This document shows positions 29,653 through 38,252 of a stretch of DNA of 64,000 bases, in pieces. Position numbers and translations under genes: made by a program. Position 1 is the first letter of the stretch, and every line of letters begins with the position of its first letter. Origin of the DNA: Zwartia panacis (GTDB lineage Bacteria > Pseudomonadota > Gammaproteobacteria > Burkholderiales > Burkholderiaceae_B); NCBI RefSeq assembly GCF_030410395.1, contig NZ_JAUHHF010000014.1, forward strand, positions 23,110 to 87,109. The letters run 5' to 3'. Below the pieces are notes generated by a model. That model was not told where the DNA came from. It made no database searches and was given only the letters and a program-made list of their open reading frames with translations.

Positions 29653-31029
29653 TCACTCTCGGGCGCTTGATGACCCTAGTTGTCGGAGTAACACTGCAGC
29701 GGCTGAACGACCGCTTCGCACGGCGCCTTCGAGTACAGCAGGGTATCCGGTATCCGTCCAGTCGCCCGCCAAGGTGATTCGTGGCCAAGGGCTTCGGTTT
29801 GCCGGCCTCGCTAAATCGGGGGTCGCATCGAATGTCGCGCGCTTCTCCACGATCAGTCTTTGATACCTGACGTCAGGCATAGGTGCTTTGCATTGAGGGT
29901 GTCTGGCGGTTTGCTCACGCACTTGCGAGGCAATATCACTGACAAAGCGCGCTCTGTCTTGTTTTAAAAAATCGCTTGAATCGCTGATGACGACAGTAAT
30001 TTGTTTGTTGTGTCCGATTCGATTAAAGACCCATTGCCCGACATGTCCCCGAGAGTGGTTCTCATCGAGCATCATCATGCTGCGAGGTAAGCGCCAGTCC
30101 GATTCCAGCTCCAGGGTGAGTGTCGCGATCGCGCGATAATTAAAAGCACCAAGCATCCGGAACAAAGAAATTTCTGACTCTTGCTCAGGCGTTCGCATAT
30201 CGGCGGACGCTCGCATAACCGATGCAGTCACTTCTGCCTGATCGAACAAGATTCGCGCTGCGGCGTAAGGAGGCGTGGCCACGACACAGCCATCAAAGAC
30301 TTCTCCATCGATTTCGACATGTGTAGGTTTGGCCTGAACCTTGCGTACAAGATGGCGATAACGCATGGTCAGTGCGCGAGACGCAGCGGCTGGCCAGAGT
30401 TCAGTCAAATCCAGACGTGGGATCAGCAAATCGCTTGCTTCGCGATGGGCATCCAGACTATCGCGCAAGACATTGAGAAAAAGTTGCGCACAGCTACTGT
30501 CAAGAGGTGTGTTGAGCGCAGCCAGACACAAAGGGGACCAGAGCTTGCGACTCAGCAACGTCGATTGCTGATAACGCGACAAGAGTCGTGCGGCGGTTTC
30601 TCCCGGCCTTGCTTGCCAACCACCGAGCCGACAGCTCACCATCATGCGCAACGCAAGAACGCGGTCCGACGTAGGCAACCCCTTTGTGAAAAGGAGTGCG
30701 ACCAGTGTATTGAAGGGGGCGGGCAACCTCGGCGCATGGAGCCTGAATGTGCCATCCGCGCTTTCAAGATGAAGCGGCTCACGCACAAGGCGTTGATCAA
30801 TGTTTTGACCGGGATGCAGACTTTCGATCAGTTTGATGGTCTCGGTGTACGCACCGAGCATGAGATGTTGACCGTTGTCGATGTTTCCCATGTGGATATC
30901 GTCGACACCGCGGGCGCGTCCACCCGGCAAGGGGGCCGCCTCAAAGACCGTGACGTGTGCGCCACGGTCTTGCAGACTAAGTGCTGCAGCCAGGCCCGCC
31001 CAGCCCGCACCGATCACGGCGAGTTTCAC
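29653..31029 (-). CDS. hpnE: Hydroxysqualene reductase (FAD-dependent) HpnE
   Basis: HpnE is the amine-oxidase-like flavoprotein that reduces hydroxysqualene to squalene, the last step of the HpnCDE route. The 458 residues start with the FAD Rossmann motif AVIGAGWAGLAAALSL and FEAAPLPGGRA, and end with the second FAD segment ITLAGDWTDTGYPAVLEGAVRSG. It overlaps the hpnD stop by 4 nt and is the last gene of hpnC-hpnD-hpnE. It converges on crcB with a 5-nt gap. Squalene desaturase-like carotenoid enzymes are the closest alternative, but the operon settles the call. Confidence 0.92.
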   Translation of the reverse strand: MKLAVIGAGWAGLAAALSLQDRGAHVTVFEAAPLPGGRARGVDDIHMGNIDNGQHLMLGAYTETIKLIESLHPGQNIDQRLVREPLHLESADGTFRLHAPRLPAPFNTLVALLFTKGLPTSDRVLALRMMVSCRLGGWQARPGETAARLLSRYQQSTLLSRKLWSPLCLAALNTPLDSSCAQLFLNVLRDSLDAHREASDLLIPRLDLTELWPAAASRALTMRYRHLVRKVQAKPTHVEIDGEVFDGCVVATPPYAAARILFDQAEVTASVMRASADMRTPEQESEISLFRMLGAFNYRAIATLTLELESDWRLPRSMMMLDENHSRGHVGQWVFNRIGHNKQITVVISDSSDFLKQDRARFVSDIASQVREQTARHPQCKAPMPDVRYQRLIVEKRATFDATPDLARPANRSPWPRITLAGDWTDTGYPAVLEGAVRSGRSAAAVLLRQLGSSSARE

Positions 31030-31904
31030 GACGGATCGCTCGATCGCCTGATTTGTTTCAGCACGCTACGACCGGCGCCGACAAAATTTTTCCAGGCAAG
31101 CCAAAATTTTCGAATAGGCGTGAGCGAAATACGCTGATCCAGTACCTGCCACTTTTCATGTTCGATTTCTTCGAGCAAGGCGTGGTAGATGGCCGCCATC
31201 ATCAAACCGGGTCGCTGAGCGCGTCTGTCGCACTCTGGCAAGGCGTCGACGGCTTCTCGGTAAAGTTTGCGAGCGCGTTTGGCCTCAAAAGCCATCAAGG
31301 CGGAAAAGTTGTCTGAATACTGACTGTTCAGCACATCGGCGGCCCGAACTCCAAATTGTTGCAGATCGCTGATGGGGAGATAAATGCGACCACGACGTGC
31401 ATCGTCACCGACATCGCGGATGATGTTGGTGAGTTGAAACGCAATACCGAGTTTGCTTGCATACTGCAGCGTCGCCGAATCCCGATAACCAAAAATCCCT
31501 GCCGATAGCTCCCCGACCACGCCGGCGACATGCCAGCAGTACTTTTCCAGCCCCGGCCAGTCCAGATATCGAGTTTGGTCGAGGTCCATCTCCATGCCAT
31601 CGATAATGGCGAGCAAGCGTTCCTGGGTGATGTCAAAAGGTTTCAAATGGGGGGCGAGGGCGAGTGTGACGGGGTGCTCTGGCTTGCCCTGAAACATGGC
31701 TTCGATTTGAGTCCGCCACCAGGCCAGTTTGATTCTGGCGATGGACGGATCCGTGCATTCATCCACCACATCATCGACTTCACGACAAAAAGCGTAGAGC
31801 GCCGTGATCGCCAGACGTCTTTCCGGAGGTAAAAATAGAAAAGCGTAATAAAAGCTGGAACCGCTTTTGGCTGCTTTTTCTTGGCAATATTCGCTAGGGG
31901 TCAT
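31026..31904 (-). CDS. hpnD: Presqualene diphosphate synthase HpnD
   Basis: HpnD joins two farnesyl diphosphates head to head into presqualene diphosphate. The 292 residues contain the first aspartate motif YAFCREVDDVVDE (~residues 36-48) and the second around AFQLTNIIRDVGDDARRGRIYLP (~155-175), as in squalene/phytoene synthases. The hpnC stop lies 4 nt upstream and hpnE overlaps its end, so the three are one operon. Farnesyl diphosphate could come from ispA at 13.5 kb. Confidence 0.93.
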   Translation of the reverse strand: MTPSEYCQEKAAKSGSSFYYAFLFLPPERRLAITALYAFCREVDDVVDECTDPSIARIKLAWWRTQIEAMFQGKPEHPVTLALAPHLKPFDITQERLLAIIDGMEMDLDQTRYLDWPGLEKYCWHVAGVVGELSAGIFGYRDSATLQYASKLGIAFQLTNIIRDVGDDARRGRIYLPISDLQQFGVRAADVLNSQYSDNFSALMAFEAKRARKLYREAVDALPECDRRAQRPGLMMAAIYHALLEEIEHEKWQVLDQRISLTPIRKFWLAWKNFVGAGRSVLKQIRRSSDPS

Positions 31905-31908
31905 CGCA

Positions 31909-32715
31909 TCAGGCTCTTAATGCACGCCAGAACATCAATGCCCAATCCTGGGCGCCAAGTGTCGGGCGATGCCGGAAAACATCAAAACGTACATGCTCGA
32001 TTTTTTCGAGAATTCTCAAACCACCTTGAATAATCAATCTGAGTTCGAGACCGATTCTGCCCGAAAGCATTCGTCCAAGGGGACGTCCGGAGTTTAACAA
32101 GCCTCTGGTCCTATTCACCTGAAACTGCATGAGCTGGCACCATGCCTGGTCCGTACGGGCAACGGCAAAATGATTTTCAGTCACGCCAAAATACTCAAGC
32201 TCGTCCTGAGGCAGGTAAATACGGTCTTTTTTCCAGTCAATGGCCACATCCTGCAAAAAATTGATCAGTTGTAAAGCCGAACAGATGGCGGCCGAGAGCT
32301 CCATGGCATGGGCATCAGTGGTCTTGTACAAGTGAAGCATCAAGGTGCCGACAGGATTGGCCGAGCGCCTGCAATAATCGAGCAGGTCGGCATAGCTCTG
32401 ATAACGTTTTTGCACGATATCTTGATCGAAGGCTGACAGGAGATCCAAAAAAGCTTCGGTTGGCAGCGCATGTTTCTCAATGGTGTGTGCCAGAGGTCTG
32501 AACCGGTCGGCCGGGAGGTCTCCATTTGCAATCAAAAGGATGGCCTCTCGGTACTCCTGTAGCGCGGCCAGCCGCTCGGCCGGTGGGGCATCGCCTTCGT
32601 CCGCGATGTCATCCGCGCCACGGGCGAACCGGTAGATGTCAGTGACTGCGCTTCTCAGATGCCTGGGGAGCAAAATCGAAGCAACAGGAAAGTTTTCGTA
32701 ATGGTCAACGGCCAT
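31909..32715 (-). CDS. hpnC: Hydroxysqualene synthase HpnC
   Basis: HpnC converts presqualene diphosphate into hydroxysqualene. It is a paralogue of HpnD: 268 residues with YRFARGADDIADEGDA (~residues 28-43) and QLINFLQDVAIDWKKDRIYLP (~145-165). The N-terminus NFPVASILLPRHLR is typical of HpnC. First gene of the operon, divergent from radA across a 108-nt gap. No squalene-hopene cyclase is in the window. Confidence 0.92.
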   Translation of the reverse strand: MAVDHYENFPVASILLPRHLRSAVTDIYRFARGADDIADEGDAPPAERLAALQEYREAILLIANGDLPADRFRPLAHTIEKHALPTEAFLDLLSAFDQDIVQKRYQSYADLLDYCRRSANPVGTLMLHLYKTTDAHAMELSAAICSALQLINFLQDVAIDWKKDRIYLPQDELEYFGVTENHFAVARTDQAWCQLMQFQVNRTRGLLNSGRPLGRMLSGRIGLELRLIIQGGLRILEKIEHVRFDVFRHRPTLGAQDWALMFWRALRA

Positions 32716-32823
32716 GAGTAAAAAATGCTTAATTAGTCCGGATTGGACAGGGATGACGCAGTGTAGTGGTTCACCCCTGCGTTAGACTAGCAATATGCGG
32801 TGCATCCAGCGCCAGAGAATTTC

Positions 32824-34191
32824 ATGGCCAAAATCAAAACTATCTTTACTTGCTCCGAATGCGGCGGCGTCAGCCCGAAATGGCTGGGGCAGTGCCCCCA
32901 TTGCCAAGCCTGGAATACGCTTGAGGAGTCGCGCGATCACGGTCTAGCCGCACAGGCCGAACAGCACCGCTACGCTCCGCTTGCGGCTTCAACAGCGTTG
33001 CGGAGTTTGTCGGACGTCGAAGCGCTTGAATTACCGCGGATTTCTACGGGTATTCCCGAGTTTGACCGCGTGCTCGGTGGCGGATTGGTCGCGGGCGCTG
33101 TGGTGTTGATCGGTGGAGACCCTGGTATCGGGAAATCCACTTTATTGCTTCAAGCACTTGTTGCCATGTCCGGTGAACGCAGGGTGTTGTACGTCACGGG
33201 TGAGGAGTCCGCCGAGCAGGTTGCTTTGCGTGCGCGCCGACTGGGTCTTTCCGGAGAGGAGGTGGACTTATTCGCAGAGATTCGACTGGAGTCTATTCAG
33301 TCTGCGCTCCTCGAACAAAAGCCTGCTGTCGCCGTGATTGACTCGATCCAGACGATCTACTCCAGTGAGTTGACGGCCGCACCTGGCTCAGTCTCTCAGG
33401 TCAAGGAGTGCGCGGCCCAATTAACGCGTTTAGCCAAACAGGCGGGTATTCCGATTGTCATGATCGGTCATGTGACCAAAGATGGCGCCTTGGCCGGACC
33501 ACGGGTGCTGGAGCATATCGTGGATACTGTTTTGTATTTCGAGGGCGATACGCATTCCTCTTTTCGATTGATCCGGGCGTTCAAGAACCGTTTTGGAGCG
33601 GTCAACGAACTCGGCGTATTTGCAATGACAGACCGAGGCCTGCGAGGTGTGGCAAATCCCTCCGCGCTCTTTCTTTCTCAGCATTCCGCGCAAGTGTCTG
33701 GCTCTTGCGTCATGGCGACCCAAGAGGGAACCCGGCCATTGCTGGTGGAAATCCAGGCGCTAGTCGATACTGCGCATGTGCCCAATCCGCGCCGTTTATC
33801 TGTTGGCCTGGAAGGCAACCGTCTGGCGATGTTGCTTGCCGTCCTGAATCGGCATGCCGGGGTTTCGACCTCTGATCAGGATGTGTTTGTCAATGCGGTC
33901 GGTGGTGTGCGAATCACCGAACCTGCCGCGGATCTTGCGGTGCTGTTAGCGATTTTGTCTTCTTTGCGGGATCGACCCCTGCCCAAGGGCTTGTTTGCCT
34001 TCGGAGAGGTCGGACTCGCCGGCGAGGTCAGACCTGCTCCGCGTGGTCAGGAGCGTTTGCGTGAGGCGGCCAAGCTTGGGTTTTCAGTCGCAATCATTCC
34101 CAAGGCGAACGCACCAAGGCAACCGATCGAGGGACTTGAGGTTTGGGCTGTGGATCGTCTTCAGGACGCACTGGACCGGTTAAGAGCATGA
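32824..34191 (+). CDS. radA: DNA repair protein RadA (Sms)
   Basis: RadA is a DnaB-like helicase that promotes branch migration in homologous recombination. Starting at ATG 32824 gives 455 residues. Order: zinc finger (Cys10, Cys13, Cys24, Cys27), RecA-like domain with Walker A GGDPGIGKST (~residue 98) and Walker B VAVIDSIQTIYS, the KNRFG signature (~257), and a Lon-like C-terminal domain (PKGLFAFGEVGLAGEVR). Its stop overlaps the start of the permease gene (ATGA). Confidence 0.96.
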   Translation: MAKIKTIFTCSECGGVSPKWLGQCPHCQAWNTLEESRDHGLAAQAEQHRYAPLAASTALRSLSDVEALELPRISTGIPEFDRVLGGGLVAGAVVLIGGDPGIGKSTLLLQALVAMSGERRVLYVTGEESAEQVALRARRLGLSGEEVDLFAEIRLESIQSALLEQKPAVAVIDSIQTIYSSELTAAPGSVSQVKECAAQLTRLAKQAGIPIVMIGHVTKDGALAGPRVLEHIVDTVLYFEGDTHSSFRLIRAFKNRFGAVNELGVFAMTDRGLRGVANPSALFLSQHSAQVSGSCVMATQEGTRPLLVEIQALVDTAHVPNPRRLSVGLEGNRLAMLLAVLNRHAGVSTSDQDVFVNAVGGVRITEPAADLAVLLAILSSLRDRPLPKGLFAFGEVGLAGEVRPAPRGQERLREAAKLGFSVAIIPKANAPRQPIEGLEVWAVDRLQDALDRLRA

Positions 34192-36677
34192 GCATATTGA
34201 AAATGATTTGCAGGCAGACTTGGCGCGATGCGCGGGCGGGTGATCTGCGTCTGTTAGGTCTGGCTGTGGTGATCGCGGTGGCGGCCGTCACCAGTGTGGG
34301 CTTTTTGGCGGACCGGGTGGGTCGTGCGCTTGAACGTGATGCGACGCAGATGCTCGGTGCGGATCTTGTAGTCGAATCCTCCTCACCCATTCCGGCGACA
34401 TTTGTGGAGCGCGCCCGAAATGCCGGCTTGCGCACAGTTCTGGGGTGGCAGTTTCCTTCGATGGTGGGATCTGAAGGCCGGTTGGTGCTGGCTTCGATCA
34501 AAGGCGTGGAGCTGGGTTATCCGCTAAGGGGTGGGCTTCGGACCACTGAAGTCCCGGGCGGACCCGAACTGCAAACCACTGTCGCTCCTGAGGTCGGCCA
34601 GGCCTGGGTGGATGCTCAGGTATTGAGTCAGACAGGTTTAAAAATTGGCGATACGATCAAGGTCGGTGACTTGGGCCTGAAGATCGCTCGAGTCATTACC
34701 TACGAACCAGATCGCGGTGCCCAGTTTGTCAATCTCGCCCCCCGTGTCATGGTTCGCGCCGAAGACCTCAGTCGTTCGGGTCTGATCGCACCTGGCAGCC
34801 GGATTGGCTACAACTTTTTGGTCGCGGGTGACTCGCCCGCAGTGGAACAATTCAAAGAGTGGCTGGCCAGTGCCATGACGGCAGGTCAAAAAATCGTCAC
34901 AATTGAGGCTGGACGACCTGAAATCAGACGCTCACTGGATCGTGCCCAGGAGTTTCTTGCGTTGGTCGCCATGTTGTCTGTTCTTATCGCAGCCGTAGCC
35001 GTGGCACTTGGTGCCAGGCGTTTCAGTCAGCGCCACCTGAACAGTGTCGCTGTGATGCGTTGCCTGGGCGCGACCCAGGTCAAAGTGACGACGATCCTGA
35101 TGGGTGAGTTCATATTCACAGGCTTGTGTGCATCCATCGTGGGTCTGGCGCTGGGGTGGGGTGGGCAAGCCTTGATGGTCAGGGCGCTGGGGGGGCTGCT
35201 GGGTGCCGATTTGCCTCCCGCAGGGATTGAGCCCGCCTTGCAAGGACTCTTTGCAGGATTATGGTTATTGTTGGCGTTTGCATGGCCGCCGCTCAACGGA
35301 TTGCGTCATGTGCCGCCTTCACAAATATTGCGTGCTCAGCAAGACGGCATACCGCTCCAAAGCATTGCTGGTTATGTTTTGGGCTTGTCTGGCTTTTCGG
35401 TCTTGATGTGGTGGGTGGCCAACGATGTCAAGCTCGGGATCGGTCTGGCCTTGGGTTTCTTCGCTGCAGCAGCAGTCTTCGCAGGGCTTGGGATCGTTGT
35501 ATTGTGGGCATTGTCCGGTCTGCGAGAACGACTCAAACCTTTCCCCGTGCTTCGTTTCGCGCTCGCAGGCGTTGTGCGCAGACGGGGGGCCACCATTGCG
35601 CAGACAAGTGCGCTCGCAGTCGGCATGATGGCGATTTTATTGTTGACGATTGTGCGTACGGATTTGCTGGCGGGCTGGCAACGCACCTTACCCGCTGACG
35701 CACCGAATCGGTTTTTGATCAATATTCAAAATGACCAGGTACCCAGTATTGAAAAAACACTCAGCGAAGCGGGTCTGACGCAAGTGAGACTTTCGCCTAT
35801 GGTGCGTGGAAGATTAGTCGCCCTGAATGATCGACCTGTGTCCGCTGCGGATTACGCAGAGGCGCGCGCGCAAAGACTGGTTGAAAGAGAATTCAACCTG
35901 TCTTATGCAGAACGTTTGGCCGACCCCGGTCAGATCGTGGCAGGACGTGACTTCAATGCGGCACGTCCAGAGGTATCGCTTGAGATCGGTTTAGCCAAGT
36001 CCCTGGGGCTCAAGCTGGGCGATATGATGGAGTTCGATGTCGCGGGTGAAAAGGTTCGACTCGAGGTCACGAGTCTCAGGCGTGTGGATTGGGATTCTAT
36101 GCGCGCCAATTTCTTTGCGATCACTACACCAGCTGCCCTCAAAGATGCGCCACAGACATGGATGACAGCTTTTTATTTGCCGCCTGACCGCCTCGTCGTG
36201 ACACAGGAGCTTGTCAAGCAGTTTCCCAATCTGACAGTGTTTGATGTAGGCGCGATTCTGAGTCAGCTACAAAATATTCTGGATAAAGTGTCTGTGGCTG
36301 TGCAAGGTCTTTTTGTGTTTTCAGTTTTTGCGGGTGCCATGGTGCTGGCAGCGGCATTATCGGCGACCCGCGACGAGCGCTTGAGAGAAGCGGCCTTGTT
36401 GAGAGCCTTCGGTGCGACCCGGCGGCAACTTGCCTCAGCCCAAAGGATCGAATTGCTCTCGGTCGGTGCCTTGGCTGGATTCTTGGCCGCTGGGGGTGCG
36501 ACCCTTGGCGCGTGGGCCTTGTCACACTGGGTCTTTGAGTTCGACATGCGTTTTTCGCTATGGCCTTGGTTGCTCGGTCTGTCAGTTTGCATGTTAGGCG
36601 CCTGGCTGGCCGGAGCACTTGTCTTGCGCGGTGTGCTAAACAGTCCGCCGCTGACCATTTTGCGACATCATTCCTAA
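34188..36677 (+). CDS. FtsX-like ABC transporter permease (YbbP-type)
   Basis: The 829-residue product has the layout of YbbP-type permeases: one N-terminal membrane segment (~20-40), a periplasmic domain (~50-240), a central block of hydrophobic segments (~245-430), a second periplasmic domain (~500-670) and C-terminal segments. Two FtsX domains are visible, the second around AGAMVLAAALSATRDERLREAALLRAFGATRRQL. Such permeases work with a YbbA-like ATPase in lipid or lipoprotein handling. No ATPase gene is adjacent, and here the start overlaps the radA stop, so the partner must be elsewhere. Function beyond the family is unknown. Confidence 0.85.
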   Translation: MSILKMICRQTWRDARAGDLRLLGLAVVIAVAAVTSVGFLADRVGRALERDATQMLGADLVVESSSPIPATFVERARNAGLRTVLGWQFPSMVGSEGRLVLASIKGVELGYPLRGGLRTTEVPGGPELQTTVAPEVGQAWVDAQVLSQTGLKIGDTIKVGDLGLKIARVITYEPDRGAQFVNLAPRVMVRAEDLSRSGLIAPGSRIGYNFLVAGDSPAVEQFKEWLASAMTAGQKIVTIEAGRPEIRRSLDRAQEFLALVAMLSVLIAAVAVALGARRFSQRHLNSVAVMRCLGATQVKVTTILMGEFIFTGLCASIVGLALGWGGQALMVRALGGLLGADLPPAGIEPALQGLFAGLWLLLAFAWPPLNGLRHVPPSQILRAQQDGIPLQSIAGYVLGLSGFSVLMWWVANDVKLGIGLALGFFAAAAVFAGLGIVVLWALSGLRERLKPFPVLRFALAGVVRRRGATIAQTSALAVGMMAILLLTIVRTDLLAGWQRTLPADAPNRFLINIQNDQVPSIEKTLSEAGLTQVRLSPMVRGRLVALNDRPVSAADYAEARAQRLVEREFNLSYAERLADPGQIVAGRDFNAARPEVSLEIGLAKSLGLKLGDMMEFDVAGEKVRLEVTSLRRVDWDSMRANFFAITTPAALKDAPQTWMTAFYLPPDRLVVTQELVKQFPNLTVFDVGAILSQLQNILDKVSVAVQGLFVFSVFAGAMVLAAALSATRDERLREAALLRAFGATRRQLASAQRIELLSVGALAGFLAAGGATLGAWALSHWVFEFDMRFSLWPWLLGLSVCMLGAWLAGALVLRGVLNSPPLTILRHHS

Positions 36678-36707
36678 GAGCGTTTCAGGCCGCGGAAATA
36701 CCAACGA

Positions 36708-37121
36708 ATGAATCAACTTGAGCAACAAAAAAAGCCCGAAGGGCCTTCGATGTTTGATATTTTGGGTGGAGAAACTGGAATCCGTCTTCTGGTCGATCGG
36801 TTTTACGATCTGATGGACATGGATTCGGATCTCAAATTGTTGCGCGAGGTTCATGGCGCGAGCTTGGAGCAAGCCCGTGACAAATTGTTTTGGTATTTGT
36901 GCGGATACTTTGGCGGACCTCAGCATTACATTGAACGTTTCGGACATCCTAGATTGCGCGCACGCCACTTACCCTTTTCGATTGGAATTGCCGAACGAGA
37001 TCAATGGTTGCTGTGTATGGCACGGGCGATGAAAGAGCTTGATTATCCAGAGCCTCTTTTGGACAAGATGCTGGAGATTTTTTTTGGGGTCGCCGATTGG
37101 ATGCGGAACCGCGAGGGCTGA
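36708..37121 (+). CDS. Group II truncated haemoglobin
   Basis: Group II truncated globins bind haem and handle oxygen, nitric oxide or peroxides in the cytoplasm. The 137 residues have the expected marks: Tyr33 at B10 (RFYDLM), the GGPQHYIERFGHPRLRARHLPF segment with proximal His87, and Trp100 at G8, typical of group II. Start ATG 36708, 30 nt after the permease gene. Its stop is only 4 nt before the Kdo-kinase start, suggesting one transcript. The physiological ligand is not evident. Confidence 0.9.
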   Translation: MNQLEQQKKPEGPSMFDILGGETGIRLLVDRFYDLMDMDSDLKLLREVHGASLEQARDKLFWYLCGYFGGPQHYIERFGHPRLRARHLPFSIGIAERDQWLLCMARAMKELDYPEPLLDKMLEIFFGVADWMRNREG

Positions 37122-37125
37122 GCCG

Positions 37126-37863
37126 ATGAATGAGGATATGCTTGATCAAACAGTCGATCAGCTTGCGCTCGCCGATCGCTGGTTCCGTGTGGATCATGCG
37201 TTGAGCGAAAGCTGCAGGCCCGATACGTCCATATGGGGATGTTTCGATGCGCAGACTCCCTCACTCAACGCACGACCTGTCACCGTCGGCGGACGCGCCG
37301 CGGCATGGTTTGTCCGCGTCGGTGCTTTTGATGCGGTACTCAGGTATTACCGGCGAGGCGGGTTGGTGGCTAGATTTGTGCAGGACCGCTATTTTTGGTC
37401 AGGCCTAGAAAAGACACGTTCAAGCTTGGAGTTCGATCTGTTGCGCATGATGTGGCGTGCCGGCCTGCCTGTGCCGCGTCCGCTCGGTGCCGCGGCATGG
37501 CGCTCGGGCATGACATACCGGGCGGCACTGTTGACCGAATGCATTCCGGGTGCCCGTCCTTTGGCGCAAAGCGACGCTCTCGAAATTTGGTCGCGTGGCG
37601 GCGCTGCCATTGCGCGGATGCACCGCTTTGGGGTCTGGCATGCCGATCTCAACGTCTACAACATTCTTTATGATGCCAAGGGAAAAGTCTGGTTGATTGA
37701 CTTTGATCGCGGACGTATGGGAAAGCTTACGCCTGGTCAGCGTACTGAAAATCTCGCGCGCCTGTTGCGATCACTCAAAAAACTCTCTCTTGCAAGACAG
37801 AGTGAATATTGGCAGGCGCTTCTTGAGGGATATCACGCCGACCCTTTAAAATCGGATTTTTAA
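37126..37863 (+). CDS. kdkA: 3-deoxy-D-manno-octulosonic acid (Kdo) kinase
   Basis: KdkA phosphorylates the single Kdo residue on lipid A at the inner membrane; it is typical of bacteria with mono-Kdo LPS such as Bordetella and Haemophilus. Starting at ATG 37126 gives 245 residues. Kinase-fold features: RYYRRGGLVARFVQDRYFW, conserved in KdkA, the catalytic WHADLNVYN (171-179, Asp174) and the metal motif IDFDRGR (191-197). The open frame runs further upstream inside the globin gene but is not family sequence. Start lies 4 nt after the globin stop. Confidence 0.9.
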   Translation: MNEDMLDQTVDQLALADRWFRVDHALSESCRPDTSIWGCFDAQTPSLNARPVTVGGRAAAWFVRVGAFDAVLRYYRRGGLVARFVQDRYFWSGLEKTRSSLEFDLLRMMWRAGLPVPRPLGAAAWRSGMTYRAALLTECIPGARPLAQSDALEIWSRGGAAIARMHRFGVWHADLNVYNILYDAKGKVWLIDFDRGRMGKLTPGQRTENLARLLRSLKKLSLARQSEYWQALLEGYHADPLKSDF

Positions 37864-37892
37864 ACGCTTGATGTATTTTTTCAGGACTCCTT

Positions 37893-38252
37893 ATGTCTCT
37901 CAAACTCTACGGGCTCGCCAAATGCAGTACTTGCATCAAAGCCAGAGCTTGGCTCGATGAAAAAGGGATTGCCCATCAGTTTCAAGACTATCGCGATGTA
38001 CCGATCCCGGCTGCGAGCCTTAAGAACTGGGCGCAAGAATTAGGCGGCTGGGAAAAACTCGTGAATCGCGCCTCGATGACTTGGCGCAATCTGGATGAAA
38101 GTTTGAAATCACCCGGTTCAGACAAAGAGTGGTTGTCATTGATCGCGCAGTATCCTGCGTTGATACGACGTCCATTGGCTGTCTTTCCTGACGCGTCCGT
38201 GACAGTGGGTTTCAATGAGAAACGCTACGCTGAAAAGCTGGGTGTCCGTTGA
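37893..38252 (+). CDS. ArsC/Spx-family protein (YffB-like)
   Basis: This 119-residue protein belongs to the thioredoxin-fold ArsC/Spx/YffB family. It starts LKLYGLAKCSTCIKARAWL with a CxxC pair (Cys11, Cys14), then ends with the LIRRPLAVFPDASVTVGFNEKRYAEKLG stretch of YffB-like members. Arsenate reductases lack the second Cys of this pair, so arsenate reduction is unlikely; the cellular target is unknown. Its last bases overlap the rmuC start (TTGA). Confidence 0.85.
   Translation: MSLKLYGLAKCSTCIKARAWLDEKGIAHQFQDYRDVPIPAASLKNWAQELGGWEKLVNRASMTWRNLDESLKSPGSDKEWLSLIAQYPALIRRPLAVFPDASVTVGFNEKRYAEKLGVR

Noticed and set aside
30181..31137. 318-codon plus-strand open frame opposite hpnE
   Set aside because: It lies wholly antisense to a well-supported FAD enzyme, is rich in Cys/Arg/Gln with no recognisable domain, and is explained by the codon bias of hpnE.
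37893..38252. Arsenate reductase activity for the ArsC-like gene
   Set aside because: The CxxC pair and C-terminal pattern fit YffB/Spx relatives, and no ars genes are nearby.
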